From Rachycentron canadum (taxonomy: Eukaryota; Chordata; Actinopteri; Carangiformes; Rachycentridae), in assembly GCA_038496675.1 (NCBI GenBank), contig CM076662.1:17069247-17133246 (forward strand): a stretch of DNA of 64,000 nucleotides, written 5' to 3'. This document shows, in pieces, positions 34,801 through 49,114 of this stretch. The notes under the pieces are model-generated. The model ran no database searches, had not been told where the DNA came from, and saw only the letters and a program-made list of their open reading frames with translations. Each line of letters starts with the position of its first letter. The first letter of the stretch is position 1. Made by a program: the position numbers and the translations under genes.

Positions 34801-37800
34801 AAGATATCGGAGTGACGTGGTAGACAGTGCTCTCCACCACCATCATCAAAACACCACGAAGGACCGTCTCCTGGAAGAATATTCATGCCTCAAACAGTAT
34901 TTTAGAGAATTGTAGAATCTATGACAACTGCTCCTGTGGTTCATGGTGGTGCGACATTAAGACACATTGTGTTGTTTTTCCTTCACGTTGATCTGTGTTG
35001 GTCTGTCCTTTAATTTGTTACCTGTTTGTATTTCAAAGAGGCCCTTTTATGTTCTAATAGGGGTCTCTTGAAGTAGTTATAAGACCTGTCTCAACTACAT
35101 ATTTGTAATTTCGAGAACATGTTTGAATTTGCTCGTGGAACAGTTTTCAGACGTGGAAAAGTATTTTGAGAAATACTTGATATCCCAAATTTCCTGTCGC
35201 TCAATGCGACCCCACACATTCAGTGTTTCTTCGAAGTCTAATGAAAACTATGCATCTCCAGATTTGGTGAGTGTTTCATCCCTCAAAATCATTCCTGTTT
35301 CTTTATGGACTGACAAAATTCTCCAGTTTCCACACATTTAAAAACTCAGTGGGCCCTCTACAGAGTCACAAAGCTGAAAACACACTTGTTCTTCCACCTT
35401 ACACTGCTATTTCCTTCCTTAAACTACCCCCTCGCTCACTCCTTTATTTTCCTCTTTCTGTATGGATTTCTGTATTTTTACAATACCTTTACAAATACGC
35501 ACAGCACCACCGTAAGGTTGGCCAGGGTACCATTTGGGTATGAGAATGGATGTTGACACTGAGGCTCTGTAGAATTTCCAGGAAGTTAATTTTGGAGGAC
35601 TTCCACCATTCTGGAAAGATCCACTTCAAGCCAAATCAAATTAGTGTGTCCCCAGTTGTGAGAGTTTGTAGCTGAATGAGATTCACCCAGTACAACCTGG
35701 CCCCGGGTGTCTATTTTCTGTCTATTATCTGCTCATCCCAAAACACAACATCATCAGAGAGGACCATCATACATCATAAAAAAAACATGCCGAGGGCACT
35801 TTGAATGCACTTGAATGTTTCCAACACTAGGGGTCTCTCTAAGGATTTGTTGAATGAGAGCCAGATTGCTCAGGAAACAAAGTGGCAATTAGAAAACCCC
35901 TTGATACCAAATTAAGCTCCCCTCATCGAGCAGGGGGAGCACAAGCAGATAATCATGTGCCCGGTGACTCCATCAGTGCAGCCTTAAAGTGGGCACTAAG
36001 TTTATTGACTCTTTAAACTTATCAAGGACAAAGCCTCTGCCTGAGATTTCTCCCTTTTTTTCCTCCCTCTGAGTTTCAATTTCACTTTCAATTTCATTTT
36101 GCTTCGCTGGCAAGAAATCTGAAATATGTGGCCAAATCATATAGGACAAGGAATATTGTAAAGTAAAAGAAAAAAGAACAATGGTTATGAATATAGTGTA
36201 ACTTTGTTTGTTACCAGTTTTCACTTTGGTAAATGAATCATTCGAGTGATGTGTTTTATAGCCTAAGACCTGTTTTCTCTCATTCCCAAGGGGAAAATGT
36301 GTTTTGTACATTAGTATAATTTTGACGAACTTCATTTGAGTATTTCTACTATCTTATACTTTACATCTCTACCAGAGCATTTTATAAATATTGTACATCA
36401 CTGTTCACTGTAGAAATGAACATTTTATGCAAGAATATGCAAAATATAGGATGAGGCTACATCTTGGCTGCAGTGCTGCTCCAACTGACGCCTCATCGCT
36501 GAAGAGATGTTTGACTTGCCAACAAAAAGATTCATTTCATTCATTCACATATATTTTCTTTAAATGATGTGTGTCAGCCCAGTGAAGGCACAACACCAAG
36601 CACTGCTGAACTAAACTAAACTAACCTAAACCTAAACTAACTTAACAAAGTGGCTATGTGACTTGAGAGCCAACAACAAAAAAATGTATCCGTGTTGTGA
36701 TACGCTCCATAGCAATGCTAACAGTAAGCCAGCTAGCGTAGAAACATTTGTCAATCAAATTCAAAACATGGTCAACAGCAAGCTAGCTAACGTTATCGTA
36801 CTTACTAATGAAAAAGACATGTGACATCAAGTCACTTAAAGATAAAAGAGCAGAAAAGTCAGTCCTGAGTCAAGATGGGGTCCTTTAGCAGCTCATATGG
36901 TTCTCCATCTTGTTAAAGATCAGTATCAAGAATCAACTGCCTTGCTGCAAAAATGTAAAAATAGATAATAATAATAAAATTATTTTGGGTTTTGGCTTGA
37001 CCCAAAACATAAAATGAGAATGTCATGTTCGTGTTGTGTAGTCATGTCTTTTACAGGGGTGTCTTGTACAAAACATCACAGATTCTCCATCACAAATTAG
37101 AATTCAGCTCAAAACTCCTGTGTTATTCAATAGCAGTGTAATAAAAGTGCTCAGTCAGTCATTCGTATTTGTTCTTTATTGAGTGTGATGGTGCTTAAGC
37201 CAACTGTCTGGACCTCAAGCATAAGTCCAGACCATTATTAACTGTGTGTGTAGCACATATCTGGAAGTTGTCTGACAAAACCACCCAGCACTGGGACATG
37301 TGTGTAACAGCGGCTTCTGTAACATAGCTGCAGCTAAAAGGCCTGAGAGATGATCACCAGCTGATGGGGCCACTTGTCACATTTGTCAAAGGAATAAGAG
37401 TTTTCTATGAAATCCTGGATTTTTGTTTTTCTCCCTGAAAAATGGAAAAAAGTTCCTCCAGAATTAATTGTCATACATTAAATATAAAATTTGAAGTACC
37501 TTCACACATATATCACTTTTAACATTTGTGTGTACAAAGAAGTTTTTCCCTATTTTTCCCAATCTTTTGGAAAATCTTCAATCTTCAATCTTATTTTAGG
37601 CATCTCTTCTCACTGAACTATTGCAACTTTTCGTAGAGATGTGCCCACATTTCTCACCCACTTACACCTAAACAGGAACTTTAAAAGTATAGCCTTTAAC
37701 TTCATGTGTATGTGTGTGTGTGTGTGCCTCTCCATCCGCGAGTGTAGTTGTGCATGGGTGTGCGTTTTCTTCACAGTTTATGCGTGTATGTGATTTTCTA

Positions 37801-37825
37801 TGTTATATTTGTTCCAAGGTATCAA

Positions 37826-38098
37826 TTTGGTGAGCAGGGCTTTACTTGGTGGCCAGTAATAAACTTCTATTCCAGTGCTGCCTGTGCAGTGGCCTTCACC
37901 ACAGGCAACTATGTGGCTGGCCGCCCGTGCCACCACAAGGGGAGCCATACATTTGACTGCTATGAGTCACTGGCCCCTGACTACAGCTCTTGGAAAAGAT
38001 GGATCAAGTTGTCGGGCTTCAAAGTAGCTTTGAGCTTCAAGAGAATGTATTTTGGGCTCTTAAATTAAGTTCAGGTTAAAAAAAAAAAAAAAAAAAAA
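37826..38098 (+). other. orphan open frame ending near a poly(A) tract
   Basis: An open frame of about 80 codons begins at YQFGEQGFTWWPVI and contains a cysteine/histidine-rich middle (GRPCHHKGSHTFDCYESL). It stops at 38066-38068 and is followed 9 nt later by a run of 21 A. The composition looks more protein-like than the surrounding noise. I recognise no family. The GFTWWP string recalls PWWP domains, but the rest does not fit. It could be a fragment of a retroposed cDNA or chance. Confidence 0.25.
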
Positions 38099-41000
38099 CT
38101 TAATACAATTTTAATTGACAGGCCATCATGGGTTCACATAGCTAGTGTACCCTATATTGGCGTCCTATAAGCAGACTTAACTATTCTTGAACTTTAGGAG
38201 TAATTTAGATAATTGTTCAAAAAGTTAAATTGTTGTACCAGTCAACAGTCTCCCTATGTGTCAAAAAAGAAATACACTCATATTACTACTTTTTCGCTTT
38301 TTCCGCTGTTTACTTGAAGATGTAGTGCTTATGGTATCAACACATTATGAGATTCTATTTAAAACTAATTGATATTAAATAATAACAATTTTGCTCAATG
38401 CCTTGTTGCTCAATGTTACTCTTGTTGAAAGCCTCAAAGGTTGGGGATTATAGGGCCTTTCTGTTTCTTTATTTAGAACAAATACCCTGAAAAAATTAAT
38501 GATTTTTTCTGATGTCTCTGTAAGTGTGTAGTAGTGAGCATCATAGTTGCACAAGTCATCTTTATACATTACTCTGAACACAATAAACCACACACACTGT
38601 GGTTTATTTCAAGTCCCCCCACCACCACCACACACACACACACACACCATCCTGGTGCTGTACTTGGCTGTCAATTGTCAAATGTTTTATTCAGTCAGCT
38701 GTTAACCAGCCAGTCGAGTCCTTAAAAAAAAAAAAAACAGTGAAAATCAATAAATTCATCAATTAAATTATGTTTTCAACATTAACATCTCATTTGGCGA
38801 CCACAAGACTTTAGGCTGAGTGTCACAGACAGAGAGAAATTGACTGGCATACTTTTGGTTTTGGTGTTTTAATAGGATCTGTTGACTATGAAATAACACC
38901 ATCCTCATTCTTCAAGGATCCGACTTTGTCTATATCTTCAGCTTCACTGATTCATTACAGTGCTGCCCCTCTGTTCCCTGTGTCCCCCGTTCTGTAAAGT
39001 ATCATCAAATATCCAACAGCAACCTAAAAATCCATAACATTATTGTGTTTATCTTCCTCAGTCTCACCAAACCGGGCCATCAATCATAATTCTCAGATCA
39101 CAGCAGTCACAACTTCCCCCTGGAGCTCATCCTGGTATTTTTGTAAAAAGCGTCTATAGCTGAGAGGAAAAATGAAATATATAGGAAAAAATGCTACCTG
39201 AATCATGGCGAAAGCAAAGCTGTCTTTGGAAACAATGACACTCCTATTGGGAGGAATGATTCCACATGCGGGAATGTGTTCTCACTCTGTTTAAATGATT
39301 CCAGACACGCTGCTCTCCCTATCGGCTTTTAGGCGGGTGCATGGGCAGCAAGCACGCACGCGCATGAGAGTATATGCACAAAAATACACATATGCGTTCA
39401 CACTCCCAACACCTCTATCCAGCACAATCATACTGCTTAGATATCTCAGCAGTAAGGGCTCCACCGATCTGCAGCACCCAGGAGGCTTTTGCTGCACCAC
39501 TTGTCATTGACTTGTTATGGCATTTGGCATCAAAGACCAAGAGACAGTTGTTATTGCTAATGTAAACTCAGCTGCTCTGCCACCTCTGTGTCGGAGAATC
39601 TCACCGAAAGAAGTGTAGCCTAAGTACCACCACTAGAAAAGGCAATGGATCAACGTCACTCAAAAATGTTCATAATGGTCTTTTATGTTGTTGCAGTCCA
39701 CCAAACAGCTTCCTTTCCTTAAAGCCAGGATTTGGCATTCTTTGACAGCCAGATGCTGAGCCTAGGAGAAAAAAAACAGACTTTTGGGTGGTGCCAAGTT
39801 CTCTTTTTAAGAGCATAATTTAGGAGCTACAACAGCTGAGATGGGTTTAAATAAAGACATGAATACATTATGCCATTATTTTTATATTAGCAGTGGATAG
39901 CTGACAAACCCATAGAAAATTATCACCCCATTCTGCAATTCTCAGTTGAAAATAACATTTTAGCATCACTAACAGTATTTAGACTTTCACCTAAAGAGCC
40001 CAATTCCTCAGTAGCTGGTGTCAAACTGAGACAGGCTTCCTCAAGGGGGCGCAGGACGCAGAAAATGAAAAGGCACAGGTAAAAGCTGGCGTTATAAAAA
40101 CGATGGCAGGTTTGCTATTGCAGTTTGAGCCTCGTATCACTGCTGTCAGGGGTTGGAGCAGTAGTGGATGTGACGCCCAGCTCTCTGAGCCAATTAAGGT
40201 ACATTAAAACCCCTTTGTTTGTGATTGACGCAATTTGCGTAAAATGCCTGCTACTTCTTGGAGTCATAACTCTGAACACACAAACGTGGCACATACATTT
40301 TTGGATTCAGTGTGACCTGTACGTCCCGAGCATACCGTCCTCTCCAACCAAATGGCCATTAAAAAAAAAAAAAAAAAAACACCCCTTAAAACGCCAGAAC
40401 TTGCCTAATGATCACCTTTCTACGTTTTCTTCAATATCAGAGTAATTTAGATATATGTTTGTAGAGATCAAGTGGTAAAAGGAACTGCTAATAGTTAATT
40501 ACTTTTATTACTTTTAAAGTGCCAGTTTGAGAAAATATAAACAAATATAGACTGTAAGAACTTATTCCTGAGCTGTAGCTCCAAAACTGGAGTATGATGA
40601 GTATGATTAATGTTCACAGATTATGCTTACAGATAATGTGGACAGCTGTTTCAAAATCCATACATTTAATATTGAATATCAACACAGATAAAAGGAGAGT
40701 GAATCTGTTTTGAAAGTGAAAATATGTGTTGTGTGTACTGCTTGATTCATCTTCCCCCATGAGGCAAAAAGATCAGTTATTGTCTGTTAGTTAAATTTAC
40801 AGATCAGTTATCACTGTTAAGTGAGTAACATGAGATGTTACTATCTCCGTCAGGAACAGACGTGTCCAAAGCTGATGACTCAAAGGAAGACACTAAAGTA
40901 TTAAAATACTAATGTAAAAATCATATGGTTTTCCACTACTCTCCCAACCCAGTCTTGTCTTTAAGAATAATGGCTTTTGATTGGCTTGTTACAGAAGCTT

Positions 41001-42236
41001 GTGGGGGGACGCATAGGCACCGCAGCTTACAGCAACGTGGAAACAACGCTCCATCCAGACTCTGGTTCCTGTAACCCAAAACCAACATGTTGGAAATCAC
41101 CCAGTCCATACACTGTGGGAGGTGATGAACATGGAAAATAGCAGGCTACTGTTCTGCTGCTACAGCTTTTACCTTTTCCACTTTAACAGTCAGTTTAAAT
41201 ACAGTTAACAGTTAGAATGGAGGGAATATATAGTTCCTGGCTGCAAAGATGAAATGGTTCCATGTAGGATATCTTCCAAAATTACTCATTGGCCAAGTTT
41301 TATAGTTCTGTATTCAAGCGTTGAATTGTTGCAATGCCATCAATGGAAGATACAGTCAGACTCACTGCAAGTGGAACAAAATGGCCCATTCATATTCTCA
41401 GTGTTGTGGGTGATATGAGTGCAGTACTCTGTAATCTATTTCATCTGTTTTTCCATATCTGCAGCCACAGTTGTCTCTTTGGCCCTCCATGGAAGCACAC
41501 ACAGGCCTAATCAAGGAATTAAGTCAATGTGGTTTGCATTTTAACCTTTTTTTTTTTTTTTTTGCTTTGAGGTACGGCGACATTGTCTGTTGGCCCAACT
41601 CTCTTCCATTGCAACACATTAAAATCTTTTGGCCTTGACTGTACCAGATTTTATAATATCTACCAGCACATTTGATATCCTTTATTAGCCATATCCATGT
41701 CAGACAAAGAAGGAAGATAAAACCAATGCCAGTCAACTGATTACAGCAACAGTACAATGAGTGGAAGGAATTTCGGCCAGGATTGTACAAAGTGCATGTA
41801 TTATTTCAGCAATTTGATCCTTGATCTGCAACATTTTCCTTACACAGTAAGAGTTGGACAAACTTTCAAAATGTGACTAAGCAGAAAAAAATTTATTCAG
41901 GGTGTGTAATTTGGAAGCAAAGTCATGATTTGAATTCCTGATACTTGAAGGACTTACTCAGATGCCAGCTCAAAGCCTTGGCTCCTACTATGCCTCACAT
42001 TGTTTTCTAATCTATTTTTTTCTCATTCAACTTTCCAACATGCAGTTACATTGTGTGGACGGTGGCACTGTTGGAAACCTTAAGAATCACTGAGGTTGCA
42101 ATTTATTCTTTGGGCAACATGAATGTCTATATTACTTTTCATGGTAATCTGTCAACTTCATGGCAACACTGGTTGAAAAGTCAGGGAATCCCAGAGAACA
42201 ATGATTATCTATACAAAATGTGCCAATTTTAGAGAT

Positions 42237-42425
42237 GTTGAAATTTAACATTGGATAAATGACCACTTTTACTTCCTGGTGGCATTAATGAAAACTAAGT
42301 GGATCACCAAAGTCGGTATGATTCATCCTCTGCAGCCGATGAATGTCTGTTTGAAGCTATATGGCAATCTATCCAGGACTTCTTATGTTATTTCTGTCTG
42401 GACACAGTTGTTGGCCAACAGACAG
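42237..42425 (+). repeat. teleost interspersed repeat, family 1
   Basis: Recognisable order of motifs: 'acttcctggtggcattaatgaaaa', 'ggatcaccaaagtcggtatga', 'ttcatcctctg', 'gaatgtctgt', 'atggcaatctatccag' and 'tctggacacagttgttgg'. The fish consensus reads close to 'ggtggcgctagatgaaaagtcagggatcaccaaag', then 'aattcatcctctggggaacatgaatgtctg', then 'atggcaatccatcca'. Non-coding. Confidence 0.65.
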
Positions 42426-45400
42426 ACTGTCATTGTCATCCATAGTCCATCACTAACATGACTAAAAACCTCAGCATGAAAGTAGATTCAAGTAGTTGGG
42501 GCTTCAGTTCCACCAGGGCCTGTAAATACATGATTGGACACAGAGGTTCTTACAGTCTTTTCTCAGTTACGAGTAACATAGTGTCAATCACAGTCTTACT
42601 TCTTGCCCTGATAAGTTCCTCTACATTTGGAGCAAAGTAAATCACGTGTTCATTTGCCGTATGAAATACTCAAACTTCCTCTGATAAATTGTCCATTCCA
42701 ATTGTTCCAGTTCAGCAGATGATTCAGATGTTGATTTATTGGTGTTCGTACTCTGAGTTTGAATCATTCGCATCATACTTTCCGCTCATTTATTCGCATA
42801 ATAAAAATCATGGCTATCCATTCATGAGAAAAAAATAGAGCAAGCCAAGGCAGGTTTTCAGGCTGGTTTGAGAAGACACCTGGAACTCAAATTGTTACTG
42901 GTTCCAATCCCAGTACTGAGTCCAGTAATGTTAGAGTACCCTTTAAGACCTCATCCAAACAGCTTCAAGAGCTGCTGAACACAAGCTGAAATTAAGCAAA
43001 TACCAAAATGCCATTCAGCACACAGCTGGATTCAATAAATGTGCCAATATATATTTGGGTGGAACTGTTATCTTAAAAGGGTGATGGCTGGTTGGAAAAG
43101 GAGTCTCCTGAGCGACTGCTTTTATGACTGGAAACCCCTGCTTGCCTACCCACTCATTAAGATGTCAGAAGGAATATACCTGTTGCAATAAAAAGTTAGC
43201 CAACAGACATTTGCTTCATCACTAAACTGTGAGCAGTGGCATTTAACTCCAGCATAACGTCTGTCTGGGAGATCCTCAGCATATAAGTGGAAAGAAAAAC
43301 CTTGTTTCTCTGTGTTAAAACAGACCCACCAACCTCAAGGAACCTTACAGGAAGGTTTCAAACTAGAGTTCATCTGAAAGCTACCATGACTATTAGCAGT
43401 GCTAAGAAGCAACGTCCCTTACTTCTTTATATCTCATGCGTGCATAGGAGGACACGCACAGTGCAATACACTTTGCTGCTGCTGTTGTGTGACTTGGTGG
43501 TAATGCATCAAAAAAACATAGCAATCTGACAGAAGAGGCAGAAGAGAAGAAGAGTGTGAGCTACATACATGGGAGTAAACACAGCAGGTGTCAAAATGCT
43601 GTGAAAACAGGCTTGCAAACGTTTAATGAGAAAGGAAGTGCATTAACATGTTTGTTAGGCCGTGAGGGTTCATACGCTGCATTTTAGTGACAAACAGCGA
43701 ATGTAAACCCCTAACAGAGTTTCTATATCTCTATAGATTTGGCTGAGACCGACACTGTCTAATCCTCATGTTAGCTTTGGCTGAACTGCAGATTGCACAG
43801 AAAAATGCTGATTACCAGCTACATTTTTGGGACTCTCGTAGCAAAAGAATCCTTCTGGTTGGTCTGCATCGATTCCTTAGAGAAGTATCTTTAACTTGCA
43901 AGGTGTCGACCAACTTGAGCTGATCGTTGCCAACTGTGTTGCGAAGCACTGTTGCTGTCTGTGTGACCTTCGGTGTCAGCAGCGAGCATGCAGTCGCTTC
44001 ATCTGAGGTGGCTGGCTGAAAGTGGCTGACTGCAACTGTACTAAGTTGCTGTGAATTGGTAGATGATTGTAGAAAACTAGTAGTAATGAGTTAAAAGTAA
44101 TGAGCTAAAAGAGATGAAAGAGCTCAACAAAACGTTGCAGTTCGTTTTAATTTATATTACATGTAGTCATTTAATTGTCTAAGGAATATATACCAATAAA
44201 TCCGTCCAACTTTATGGTGCACTGAGTTACATTCACATGTGATGACTGAACAGATTTTGTGATTTACTGTTTACCTCCTCAAAGGAAGCCTAATTCCCAA
44301 ATCCAATCCTAAAGAGTGATCTTCCTCTGCGCACACAAGACTGTGTGTGAGAATTTCCTCATTCGAAACAACTGCTATTGTACAAATGTCAGACTGTAAC
44401 TGAATTCTCTAAATAAAAGCTTTTTTTTTTTTTTTTATGAAAAGCATCAAAGATGACAGAGATTTATGCATGTCCACAACAAACAATAGTAATGAAAAAC
44501 ATTCTTGGCCTGTGAAAACAGCAACTCCCAAAGGGCTCTAAATCTAATAAGGTTCACGAGTTCAAGCATCTTCTGTGCACAAGCCATGTGCCTTCATCTG
44601 CCAAGTTCTCTGCTTTCTTTTTGTGCTCCCCTTGTCCTGTTTTTTGATGGTAATTTATCATCATCTCTCAACAGTTGCATCCTCTCTACAGTCGCTTTTT
44701 GACTTTATCTTTCCTAATTGTCATTCTAGTTTAAACCTGAAAACCCAAAGTTGGTAGTTCTTAAGTAAACTGCATTGTTTGACATGTTTAATTTGTTTCC
44801 TCAAGTATGATAACAGGACATGACTTAGTGAGTTTTGTCTGTGCCTGGCTGTTTGTCAACCCCCACATTCAGTGTCAGTTAGTCCCTCTCTGCTATCAGT
44901 TTTTACTGCTGACGGCTGGAAACGGGGCTCAGGGAGACTTTGGCTCATGAAATACGAGATGCTTGGGGCATGTTTAGATTATAACAGACCTCTCCACTTA
45001 ACTGGCCGTAACACTGTTCACTGCTGAGAGGAAAGGCATTCATCACACAAGCTTGACTAGAAACATGAAAATAGGATGGCCACTCTTCATCTCTGTCACT
45101 CCTCCTGGTACAGTCGGAGGTTGAGCACGGCGATATCTGATCTCTGCATTGGTAGCTATACAGATCTACCTCTTGGTATATAGATTATTCAGTAAATGGG
45201 TTTGTTTATCGAAATTCAGCTCACCATTGTTGATTTGACTTAAAAACAAACATTTTTACTTCCCCTGCGTGTGCCCTCTGCCGATGACATGTTCTCCTTC
45301 CTCGGTTTGGCGTTTGAAAATACTATGGTGGTGCGTGGTCTGCTATTTAGCCAAGATGGCAGCTGCTGGAGTCTGGAAGTGTCCATTGTTTGAGCACACC

Positions 45401-47379
45401 AGCCAGGTACTTAAAGCGCGCCGCATGCTGCCATACTCGTAAAATTAAACTCACTTCAGCACTCATAATAGCTAGTGTGAGAATAGAAGTACACGAATTG
45501 GGAGTGTTTGGTCATGTGACGGCATGCGGCTCGAGTCTGCTCATTAGCATGACATGTCCTTTGGCCAGTTTGCAAAGAGTTGTAAGGAGTTCAGTTGTTG
45601 AATCATAACATTTGTGTTGTACTACTCTTTCGTTGCAAGCTGTTATATGGCTATTTCAGCGATTTGTCTAGTTGTTGTATAAAGCCGTATTTCTGGAATA
45701 TTAATGGTCATATTGCTGTCAAAAAGAAAGTTTATCGTAAACTCGGAGTGCTACATGCCGGCTGTATGGCTGTTTCCTGCAGTGTTCTCCTCTCTTTGTC
45801 TGTCAGTGTATGCCACACTAAGGGATGACTTTGCAATGTAAAACCAGGTGACCTTACAAAGTTTGAAAGTGAAAGCACACCTTCCCACATCCTAACAATC
45901 TCCCGCTAGGTGAGGCTGTCTGGGCACCACATGCACCTATAATCAGCATGCCCAGACAAACATACATTCCACTCAGTGGTTATGCGGTCTGCTGTGTCTA
46001 GCATGCATCCCTCTCCACCCCCAACCAGCCACACACTGCCTTCTAGCTGGATAATTCATAGTAACGAGGAGCTCTTGAGGTTAGGTCCTACTTGTGATTT
46101 TGCAGAGGACATTTGAGTTCAGAGGAGCTGGTTGTTACTTTGTTCTTACTGTGGCTTGTGAGGCATATTGATGAAGGGAACCTTTCAACCAGAGGACCTG
46201 GGTTCAAGGGAACCCTCTCACCAAACTGAAGTAACTTTGAACACCCTCTAAATTTATACCTCTTCCAGGGTTGCTGACATGTTTAGGAAGCAAGTGAAAA
46301 AAAAAGAGAGATTTTCCACAATGTGATGAGAGTGATGAGGAAATGCTGCTTTACCATCAGTTAGAAGAGGTTTCCTGGACACTGCATCTTGTATTAATAT
46401 TCATCAAATATCACAGTAAATGTACAGAAAAACAATTGATGGAACAATACAGCAGTACTGTAAATGAAATCCTGGAACAGCAGTTAGGTTGTAATACTGA
46501 AAAAATACAACTCCTGAACTGAAATGCCTGTAAATCTGCAGAGGAGTGTAGTAGTCTGCTGTTTCTGGAAAGCAGCAAGAAGAATTTTGTTCTGAGACTT
46601 GAAAGCACGCAGATTAAAAGCTGCCTCCAATAGAAAAATAAAGCCGCGGGGTTTTCAAGACATTTTTGTTTTTATAGCTGCGCTGGGCAGAAGTGAAGTG
46701 TACATAGAGTAGAAACTTATTATAGAATAATTATACAATGTCATCTTGGTACACATTTGGCAGTAAATGCATCAGTTGTAATCATATGCTTCCAACTACA
46801 AAGAAGGCAGCTCTGGAGTCAAGCCTTCCTGAAAATTGTAGACTATCCCTGAAACAAGAATCTATAAGGAGCAGTTGGACATCTGTCAGTACATTTTGTC
46901 AGCTGTCCGAGTCTCTGTTTGAAAGAAAATCTGACGACTTAAGCTTTGGTCGTTCACTTTTCCTCAGTGTAGGAGGGCTGGTCAAATTGAACCAAACATT
47001 TTGGGCCACAGTCCCAGGAAGCAACATGAACAAGAGGTTCTGACATTTTCTGCCAAACAACTGACGCAAAAAAAAAAAAAAAAGCCAACCAACTACCAGA
47101 GACACAATATGCACAGCCAGGCTGCTTTCAACACAGTTTTTTCTCCTGCTGAGTATGCACAAAACCATTAAATCAAGTCATAGATAAATCATGCAAACAA
47201 CACAGACAGTCCAGTATCACGAAATTAGCCACAGGGCTCATTCAATCCCCCTTAACATTTTAAAGAGTCACCCTTGCTGCTCATATTTTGTTTTTGAGCA
47301 TGGTTAAAGGTCACAATCAACATCATCAAGCAGACAATTTTCAACCCAATAATGCTCTACTATCTTTGTCTTGATCACA

Positions 47380-47855
47380 GTGTTTTAGCCACGCTCCCGC
47401 AGTCATTTCTCCACTTTGGTTCAGACTGGAGTAACTCCAAAATGATTCGGTGGATTGCCATGAAATTTCCCCCAGAGAATGAAGCCTGATGACTTCGGTG
47501 ATTCCCTGACTTCTCCTGTCGCACCACTAACTGGTCGAATTCGTCACTTATCTGGTGAAGTATCTTAACTTCTACCAGATGGCCCAGGTGATCCCCTGAC
47601 TTTTCCCCCTGGTGCCACCATGAGGTTTGCATTTTGCCTAACTACTACATGGATTGCCATGAAATTTGGTGCAGGCATGAATGTACCTCACAGGGCAAAC
47701 TGTAATAACATTGGTGATGTCCTGAATTTCCATCTTGCAACATCCTCTGGTCAAATTTTTATTTTTTCAGCTCTTCGGTTTATGACCACGCAAAACTAAT
47801 GACATTCCCATCAGCCTCGGCTGCATTTTTAGCATTGTTGCTGTGGAATTATGTG
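47380..47855 (-). repeat. teleost interspersed repeat, family 1, with a duplicated module
   Basis: Minus-orientation copy of the same family. The module 'tggattgccatgaaattt' occurs twice, at 47451-47468 and 47650-47667. Each is followed by its own 'gatgacttcggtgattccctgacttc' or 'attggtgatgtcctgaatttcc' segment. It ends in 'aaaactaatgacattcccatcagcctcggctgc', which is the inner part of the consensus. It therefore looks like two overlapping insertions or an internal duplication. Confidence 0.6.
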
Positions 47856-48962
47856 CCTAATTACAGCCTCTCAGAGCCGCTGGCAGAGCTTCAGATGCTC
47901 AGTCTGGTTATCTCGATCAATACTCCATCCATTAGCTCATCATGCTTTCCTCAACTCAGCAGCTGCCACCAAAGTGCTCATGAGCAAGAGATGCACATTG
48001 GCCAAGAGAAAACTGTGGTTTTTAAAGCTGCTACCAGATGGGAATGTGTTTAATTATACAGATTTTTAGCAAATGCACCAGAGTGGTGAATAAATGTTTA
48101 AAAACTGCGTAGCTCTAATAAATCAGACCACTGGGCCCTGTAGTCTAAAACAACTAATCAAACCCACACTTGTACACACGAACAGCATTTGGCCTTATTT
48201 TGAAAGGAAGTCCAGGCATGTAGCCACTGATTTGCATTTTTTTTTTAAATACTTAATCCCTGTTACATGATCCAAAGTATTATTATTTAATCAGTCTCAA
48301 CTGTACAATGCTGTGCTGAAATTTAACCTCTGCGCACTGACTATCTGAGAGCGTGCTACTAATTTCTACCTTATGATAAGACATTGCAAACACTGACAAA
48401 TATTCCAAAGTGTAGCTCAGGTTTGTGTGACAATGGCTGCCATCTCAATGTTGAGTCCGCCTTTCATCGGCGCACATGGAAAACCAAATCAAGTGGACTC
48501 TATAGCTACCACCTGTGCTTTCAATCATTTGTTCCAGTCATCTTTAACCATTAATTATTTTCAGGCCTCAGGAGCCCTTGTCCAAAAGAAGAGAAAAAAA
48601 GAAAGAAAAAACAAACAACAACCCCCCCCCCCCCCAAAAAAAAAAAACAAAAAAAACAAGGAGTCCTTGAGGAAACTCCCAGAGTCTGGAAAACATTTCC
48701 TTTTGGCAACTGAAACTTTTATATTAGCCATCAGCCCATGTTGGGGGCTACTCAGACTCTCTTTTCTCATTCTTAGGCTTTCAGGAAATTTCTAAAATAA
48801 CAGCTCCACCCCACCACTTAATTTGTGTGTTGCATTTGGTTGAACGCCTCTCCCCCTGTATCTCCTGCTCCATGCCTTTTCTCATGAGCACCCTCTGACA
48901 AAGTTGAAAAAGCTGTGAAATTACCTGTATGATTTGTGTTATTTCCCCCATAAATCACTGCT

Positions 48963-48963
<1 letters not shown>

Positions 48964-48998
<35 letters not shown>
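48964..48998. repeat. T35 homopolymer
   Basis: Thirty-five T, about 130 bp before the CpG-rich col11a1 promoter region. Confidence 0.95.
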
Positions 48999-48999
<1 letters not shown>

Positions 49000-49114
49000 G
49001 TAACTTAATAAGGAGAGTGTCTGAGGGTGTCTCTGGGACACTGCACTTCGCCCTGTAATTAGGCTGCTGTGGGACGTAGTGATGCTCGATGCTCGATGCG
49101 GTTCAAACCTCTTC

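Larger units (their letters stand above)
27450..37700. other. intergenic between amylase and col11a1, left part
   Basis: No exon or protein recognised. It holds an (AT)n tract (27885-27910), a purine-rich stretch (30580-30880), T and A homopolymers, a (CT)n microsatellite (31746-31804) and a 16-bp perfect palindrome (32690-32705). A short CpG-containing patch near 29770-29960 does not encode anything I recognise. RNPC3, which sits between AMY2B and COL11A1 in human, is not seen. Confidence 0.5.
38100..49080. other. intergenic between amylase and col11a1, right part
   Basis: No gene recognised. Simple repeats include a CA tract at 38617-38647, A and T tracts, and C14-A12 at 48622-48647. Two fish interspersed-repeat copies are listed separately. 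Any distal col11a1 enhancers would be expected here, but nothing in the raw sequence identifies one. Confidence 0.45.

Noticed and set aside
36608..36645. Telomere-like CTAAA/CCTAAA repeats
   Set aside because: Irregular, only about 38 bp, and not the vertebrate TTAGGG array.
37826..38068. PWWP-domain (DNMT3-like) exon
   Set aside because: Only the GFTWWP string fits; the conserved residues after it in PWWP domains are absent.
42890..42925. tRNA T-arm-like GGTTCCAATCC string
   Set aside because: No A box, acceptor stem or cloverleaf can be drawn around it.
46738..47043. 101-codon plus-strand open frame
   Set aside because: No family resemblance, no splice context, ordinary composition and adjacent to repeat sequence; probably chance.
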